Assembly (NCBI GenBank): GCA_903951185.1
Contig: CAJBBC010000003.1
Coordinates: 1 to 8,141 of the forward strand
Source: an uncultured Actinomycetes bacterium
GTDB lineage: Bacteria; Actinomycetota; Actinomycetes; S36-B12; UBA5976
Reading direction: 5' to 3'
DNA: 8,141 bases
Under the pieces are notes generated by a model. It saw only the letters and a program-made list of their open reading frames with translations, did no database searches and was not told where the DNA came from. A program made the translations under genes and the position numbers. Within the stretch, counting starts at the first letter, position 1; every line of letters begins with the position of its first letter. This document shows, one piece after another, positions 5,085-8,141 of this stretch.

Positions 5085-7580
5085 ATGAGTGAGCACATTT
5101 CTGATCGCGAGCAGACTCAAGTTGATCCAAATCTGATGGATTTCGAGGCTATCCAAGAAAAGTGGTTACCGATTTGGGATGACTTAGCACCATTTCGCTC
5201 AGGTCGGCCAGACGATACACGTCCTAAAAAATATGTATTAGATATGTTTCCGTATCCATCCGGTGATTTACATATGGGACATGCTGAAGCATATGCACTT
5301 GGTGATGTGATTGCGCGCTACTGGGCGCATAAAGGTTTCAATGTAATGCATCCAATTGGTTGGGATGCTTTTGGTTTACCAGCTGAAAATGCTGCGATTA
5401 AAAGAAATGAAAGTCCAGCCATTTGGACATATGAAAATATTGCAATCCAAAAAGCATCTATGCGACGTTATGCCTGTTCGTTTGACTGGGATCGAGTTTT
5501 ACATACTTGCGATCCTGAATATTACAAATGGAACCAATGGTTTTTCTTGCAAATGTACAACCGTGGTTTGGCTTACCGTAAAGATTCAGCGGTTAATTGG
5601 TGCCCATCCTGCCAAACAGTTTTAGCTAACGAACAAGTAGTCGCTGGCTTATGTGAACGTTGCGACGCCGTTGTTACAAAGAAAAAACTAAATCAGTGGT
5701 ATTTCAAGATAACTGATTATGCAGATCGCTTACTTGATGACATGTCCACTTTAGAAGGCGAATGGCCAGAAAAAGTCTTACAAATGCAGCGTAACTGGAT
5801 TGGCCGGTCTACCGGTGGTGAAATAGTTTTTGAGATTGAAGGCCGTAATCAACCAGTTACGGTTTACACCACTCGTCCAGATACTTTGTTTGGTGCAACA
5901 TTTTTTGTTGTTGCTGCTGACTCCGAGCTTGCCGCTGAGCTTGCAAAAGGCACACCTAGCGAAAAAGAATTCAATGCATATTTAGAAAAAATAAAAGGTG
6001 CTAGTGATATAGAACGGCTTGGCACAGAGCGCCCTAAAACTGGAGTTTTTCTAAATCGTTATGCCATCAATCCTGCAAATGGAGAACGCCTACCAATTTG
6101 GGCCAGTGATTATGTCCTAGCTGATTACGGCAGCGGAGCTGTAATGGCTTGCCCAGCACATGATCAACGCGATTTAGATTTTGCCAAAGTTTATGACTTA
6201 CCTGTGCGCGTTGTTGTTGCTCATGAAACCGATCCAGCAACCACAGGCGAAGCAACAGTTGCCGATGGCATCCATGTAAATTCTGGGCCACTTGATGGTT
6301 TGAATAAGCCTGAAGCGATTTCTCGAATGCTTGAAATTTTGGAGAGCAAGAATCAGGGTAAAGCAGCGAAAAATTACCGTTTGCGCGATTGGTTAATTTC
6401 TCGTCAGCGGTTTTGGGGTACTCCGATCCCAATCATTCATTGTGAAAAGTGTGGGGAAGTACCAGTTGCCGAAGATCAACTTCCAGTGCTGCTACCAGAT
6501 GCAAAAGGTTTGGATTTATCACCAAAGGGAACTTCGCCACTCGGCGCTGCCGATACGTGGGTTAACGTGCCGTGCCCAAAATGTGCCGGACCAGCTAAGC
6601 GAGATGCCGACACGATGGACACTTTTGTCGATTCCTCTTGGTACTACCTGCGTTATTTGAATCCAAAACTTGAAACAGCAGCTTTCGATCCACAGCAAGC
6701 AAAAGAATGGGCGCCAGTTGATCAATATGTTGGTGGCGTAACGCACGCAATTTTGCATTTACTTTACAGTCGCTTTTTTACAAAAGTTTTATTCGATATG
6801 GGCTTAGTTAATTTCACTGAACCATTTACTCGATTACTGAACCAAGGCATGGTTGTCATGGATGGCTCAGCAATGAGTAAGAGTCGTGGAAATTTAGTTA
6901 AGTTAAGTGATGAGCTAAATGCGCATGGTGTCGATGCTGTCCGATTGACAATGGTATTTGCTGGCCCGCCAGAAGATGATGTTGATTGGGCCGATGTTTC
7001 ACCAGGTGGGTCAAAGAAATTCTTGGGCCGGGCTTGGCGTTTAGCTGGTGATGTAACAAGTCCAGTTGGCGTTGATTTTAATTCTGGAGATTTAGCGTTA
7101 CGGAAAGCTACACATCGAGCCCTTAATGATGCACAACTTGCCGTTGAAACTTACCGGTTCAATGTGGCAGTTGCCCGAACTATGGAATTAGTGAATGTAA
7201 CGCGCAAAGCAATCGACAATGGTTGCGGTCCAAGTGATCCAGCAGTTCGTGAAGCTGCAGAAGCTGTTGCCATCATGCTCTCAATAGTTGCGCCGTACAC
7301 AGCTGAAGAAATGTGGGAGCGTCTTGGTTTCCAGCCGACTGTTGCGTTAGCGCCATGGCCAACTGTTATCCCAGCACTATTAGTTGAAGATGAAGTCGAA
7401 GCCATCGTGCAGATAAATGGAAAAATTAAGGAACGTATTTTGGTTCCATCCGCAATCTCCGAAGATGAATTCCGTGAATTAGCTTTGACACTACCAAGTG
7501 TGGCCAAAGAGCTGTCGGGTAAGACGCCGAAGGCAATTATTGTTCGTCCACCAAAACTAGTGAATATAGTTTTTGGTTAA
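5085..7580 (+). CDS. leuS: Leucyl-tRNA synthetase
   Basis: A complete 831-residue class I aminoacyl-tRNA synthetase that charges tRNA-Leu with leucine in the cytoplasm. The HIGH signature reads HMGH at 63-66 within FPYPSGDLHMGHAEAY. A zinc-ribbon-like set CPSC...CERC follows near residues 175-200. The CP1 editing domain is present: TTRPDTLFG with the discriminating threonine at 267, and AHDQRD with the amino-group-binding Asp at 363, so misacylated tRNA should be hydrolysed. A second Cys-x-x-Cys pair set (CEKC...CPKC) lies in the middle. The KMSKS loop reads AMSKS at 596-600, keeping the key second lysine. An anticodon-binding domain and a C-terminal domain ending in IIVRPPKLVNIVFG complete it. 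I chose ATG 5085 rather than the in-frame TTG at 5076, because the TTG overlaps the -10 box. The downstream comEA gene fits the known actinobacterial order. Confidence 0.98.
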   Translation: MSEHISDREQTQVDPNLMDFEAIQEKWLPIWDDLAPFRSGRPDDTRPKKYVLDMFPYPSGDLHMGHAEAYALGDVIARYWAHKGFNVMHPIGWDAFGLPAENAAIKRNESPAIWTYENIAIQKASMRRYACSFDWDRVLHTCDPEYYKWNQWFFLQMYNRGLAYRKDSAVNWCPSCQTVLANEQVVAGLCERCDAVVTKKKLNQWYFKITDYADRLLDDMSTLEGEWPEKVLQMQRNWIGRSTGGEIVFEIEGRNQPVTVYTTRPDTLFGATFFVVAADSELAAELAKGTPSEKEFNAYLEKIKGASDIERLGTERPKTGVFLNRYAINPANGERLPIWASDYVLADYGSGAVMACPAHDQRDLDFAKVYDLPVRVVVAHETDPATTGEATVADGIHVNSGPLDGLNKPEAISRMLEILESKNQGKAAKNYRLRDWLISRQRFWGTPIPIIHCEKCGEVPVAEDQLPVLLPDAKGLDLSPKGTSPLGAADTWVNVPCPKCAGPAKRDADTMDTFVDSSWYYLRYLNPKLETAAFDPQQAKEWAPVDQYVGGVTHAILHLLYSRFFTKVLFDMGLVNFTEPFTRLLNQGMVVMDGSAMSKSRGNLVKLSDELNAHGVDAVRLTMVFAGPPEDDVDWADVSPGGSKKFLGRAWRLAGDVTSPVGVDFNSGDLALRKATHRALNDAQLAVETYRFNVAVARTMELVNVTRKAIDNGCGPSDPAVREAAEAVAIMLSIVAPYTAEEMWERLGFQPTVALAPWPTVIPALLVEDEVEAIVQINGKIKERILVPSAISEDEFRELALTLPSVAKELSGKTPKAIIVRPPKLVNIVFG

Positions 7581-7585
7581 TTAAC

Positions 7586-7613
7586 AATTCGAATTAGTGC
7601 ACAGCGAAGTTAA
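7586..7613. repeat. Small palindromes in the leuS-comEA spacer
   Basis: The 72-bp spacer (7581-7652) holds a perfect 10-base palindrome AATTCGAATT at 7586-7595 and GTGCAC at 7597-7602, flanked by an inverted pair TTAAC (7581-7585) and GTTAA (7609-7613). There is no T-tract after a GC-rich stem, so this is not a recognisable terminator. It may be an operator or chance in AT-rich DNA. Confidence 0.3.
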
Positions 7614-7640
7614 TCCGCGCTAAAAATAAATACAATTTCT

Positions 7641-7646
7641 TATTCT
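7641..7646 (+). promoter_or_regulatory. Probable -10 box of comEA (leaderless start)
   Basis: TATTCT, the same hexamer as before leuS, ends 6 bases before the ATG at 7653. That spacing would put the first transcribed base at the A of the start codon. The GGGG at 7649-7652 directly abuts the ATG and is too close to act as a Shine-Dalgarno sequence. No clear -35 is seen. Confidence 0.5.
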
Positions 7647-7652
7647 TTGGGG

Positions 7653-8141
7653 ATGTCGAAATACTCTAAAACAACTAACGAAGCCTTAATTCGGTTAACT
7701 AAACTTATTTCGCCGCGGGACATACTAGATGATTTTGAACCAAGAGAAATTCTCTTAAGCCCACCCGAAAATTCAGTTACACCACTACGGCGGTTGGCCC
7801 TGATTATCTTGTGTGCAGTTGCAATATTTTGGTGGCTAACTAAACCAGTCGAATTAACTAAAGTCGAAGCCTTGAATCCAACTGCGACTACTTCGGCAAC
7901 CACTTCACTTTCACAAGTCGTTGTACATGTAGCTGGTGAAGTTAATCAGCCAGGGATAGTTAAACTTCCGGCGGGGAGTCGAGTAGTTGATGCAATTGAG
8001 TTAGCTGGTGGACTTAAGGCTGGGGTGCTCGAGTCTGGGTTGAATTTAGCTGCCTTAGTTGAAGACGGACAGTTAATAACAGTTGGCCTTAGTTCAACTT
8101 CTAGTAGCGACTCAAGAATTAACTTGAATACCGCAACTGCA
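7653..8141 (+). CDS. comEA: ComEA-family DNA-binding competence protein, 5' part (cut by window edge)
   Basis: An open frame of 163 codons runs from ATG 7653 to the right edge without a stop. ComEA is a membrane-anchored DNA receptor that binds incoming DNA outside the cytoplasmic membrane and passes it to the ComEC channel. The layout is typical: a basic cytoplasmic N-terminus of about 45 residues, one membrane helix at about 47-62 (LALIILCAVAIFWWL), a Thr/Ser-rich linker at 76-87, then an SLBB domain at about 88-145 (VVVHVAGEVNQPGIVKLPAG...VVDAIELAGGL). The helix-hairpin-helix DNA-binding domain begins at residue 156 with INLNTATA and continues outside the window. It starts 72 bp after leuS, matching the actinobacterial leuS-comEA-comEC arrangement, so comEC should follow. 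The N-terminal start is supported by the leaderless-type box just upstream. Confidence 0.92.
   Translation, partial: MSKYSKTTNEALIRLTKLISPRDILDDFEPREILLSPPENSVTPLRRLALIILCAVAIFWWLTKPVELTKVEALNPTATTSATTSLSQVVVHVAGEVNQPGIVKLPAGSRVVDAIELAGGLKAGVLESGLNLAALVEDGQLITVGLSSTSSSDSRINLNTATA

Noticed and set aside
7640..7903. Minus-strand open frame opposite comEA
   Set aside because: It is opposite the clear comEA frame with its membrane helix and SLBB domain, and its translation resembles no family I know.
1..8141. Mobile element, phage, CRISPR array or defence island
   Set aside because: No transposase, integrase, nuclease or repeat-spacer pattern is seen, and every substantial stretch is explained by housekeeping or metabolic genes with similar codon use.

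Overview
The window looks like an ordinary chromosomal segment of a low-to-moderate GC actinobacterium. Evidence for that: a leuS gene followed on the same strand by comEA (an order I know from actinobacterial chromosomes), AT-rich wobble positions despite actinobacterial-looking proteins, very short spacers, and TANNNT -10-like boxes placed almost directly before start codons, as in leaderless actinobacterial genes. A small-genome freshwater lineage (acI / Nanopelagicales type) would fit, but that is inference. I see no phage, transposon, CRISPR, tRNA or rRNA.

Region 1 (1-1979, +): the C-terminal part of a ureohydrolase-superfamily enzyme (arginase / agmatinase / formimidoylglutamase), then 41 bp later an aldehyde dehydrogenase most like gamma-aminobutyraldehyde dehydrogenase. 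A strong intrinsic terminator (1995-2029) closes this unit. Region 2 (2089-4167, +): an ornithine carbamoyltransferase of the ArgI/ArcB type, followed after 15 bp by a YqjM-like Old Yellow Enzyme. The first three enzymes suggest arginine / agmatine / putrescine (or histidine-derived formimidoylglutamate) nitrogen metabolism; the flavin oxidoreductase has no obvious link to that.

Region 3 (4160-5038, -): an EamA/DMT-family ten-helix transporter, convergent with the Old Yellow Enzyme gene (stops overlap by 8 bp) and divergent from leuS. The 46-bp divergent spacer holds two back-to-back -10-like boxes arranged symmetrically around an inverted repeat; this is the most interesting non-coding feature here. 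Region 4 (5085-8141, +): leuS, complete with editing domain, then after a 72-bp spacer the start of comEA, which runs off the right edge. Downstream comEC and holA would be expected but are not in the window.

No gap longer than 300 bases lacks a gene; the longest is 109 bp (1980-2088). I found no convincing novel system. The notable points are the symmetric divergent promoter, the recurring leaderless-type TATTCT starts, and a few residue departures in otherwise well-conserved enzymes.
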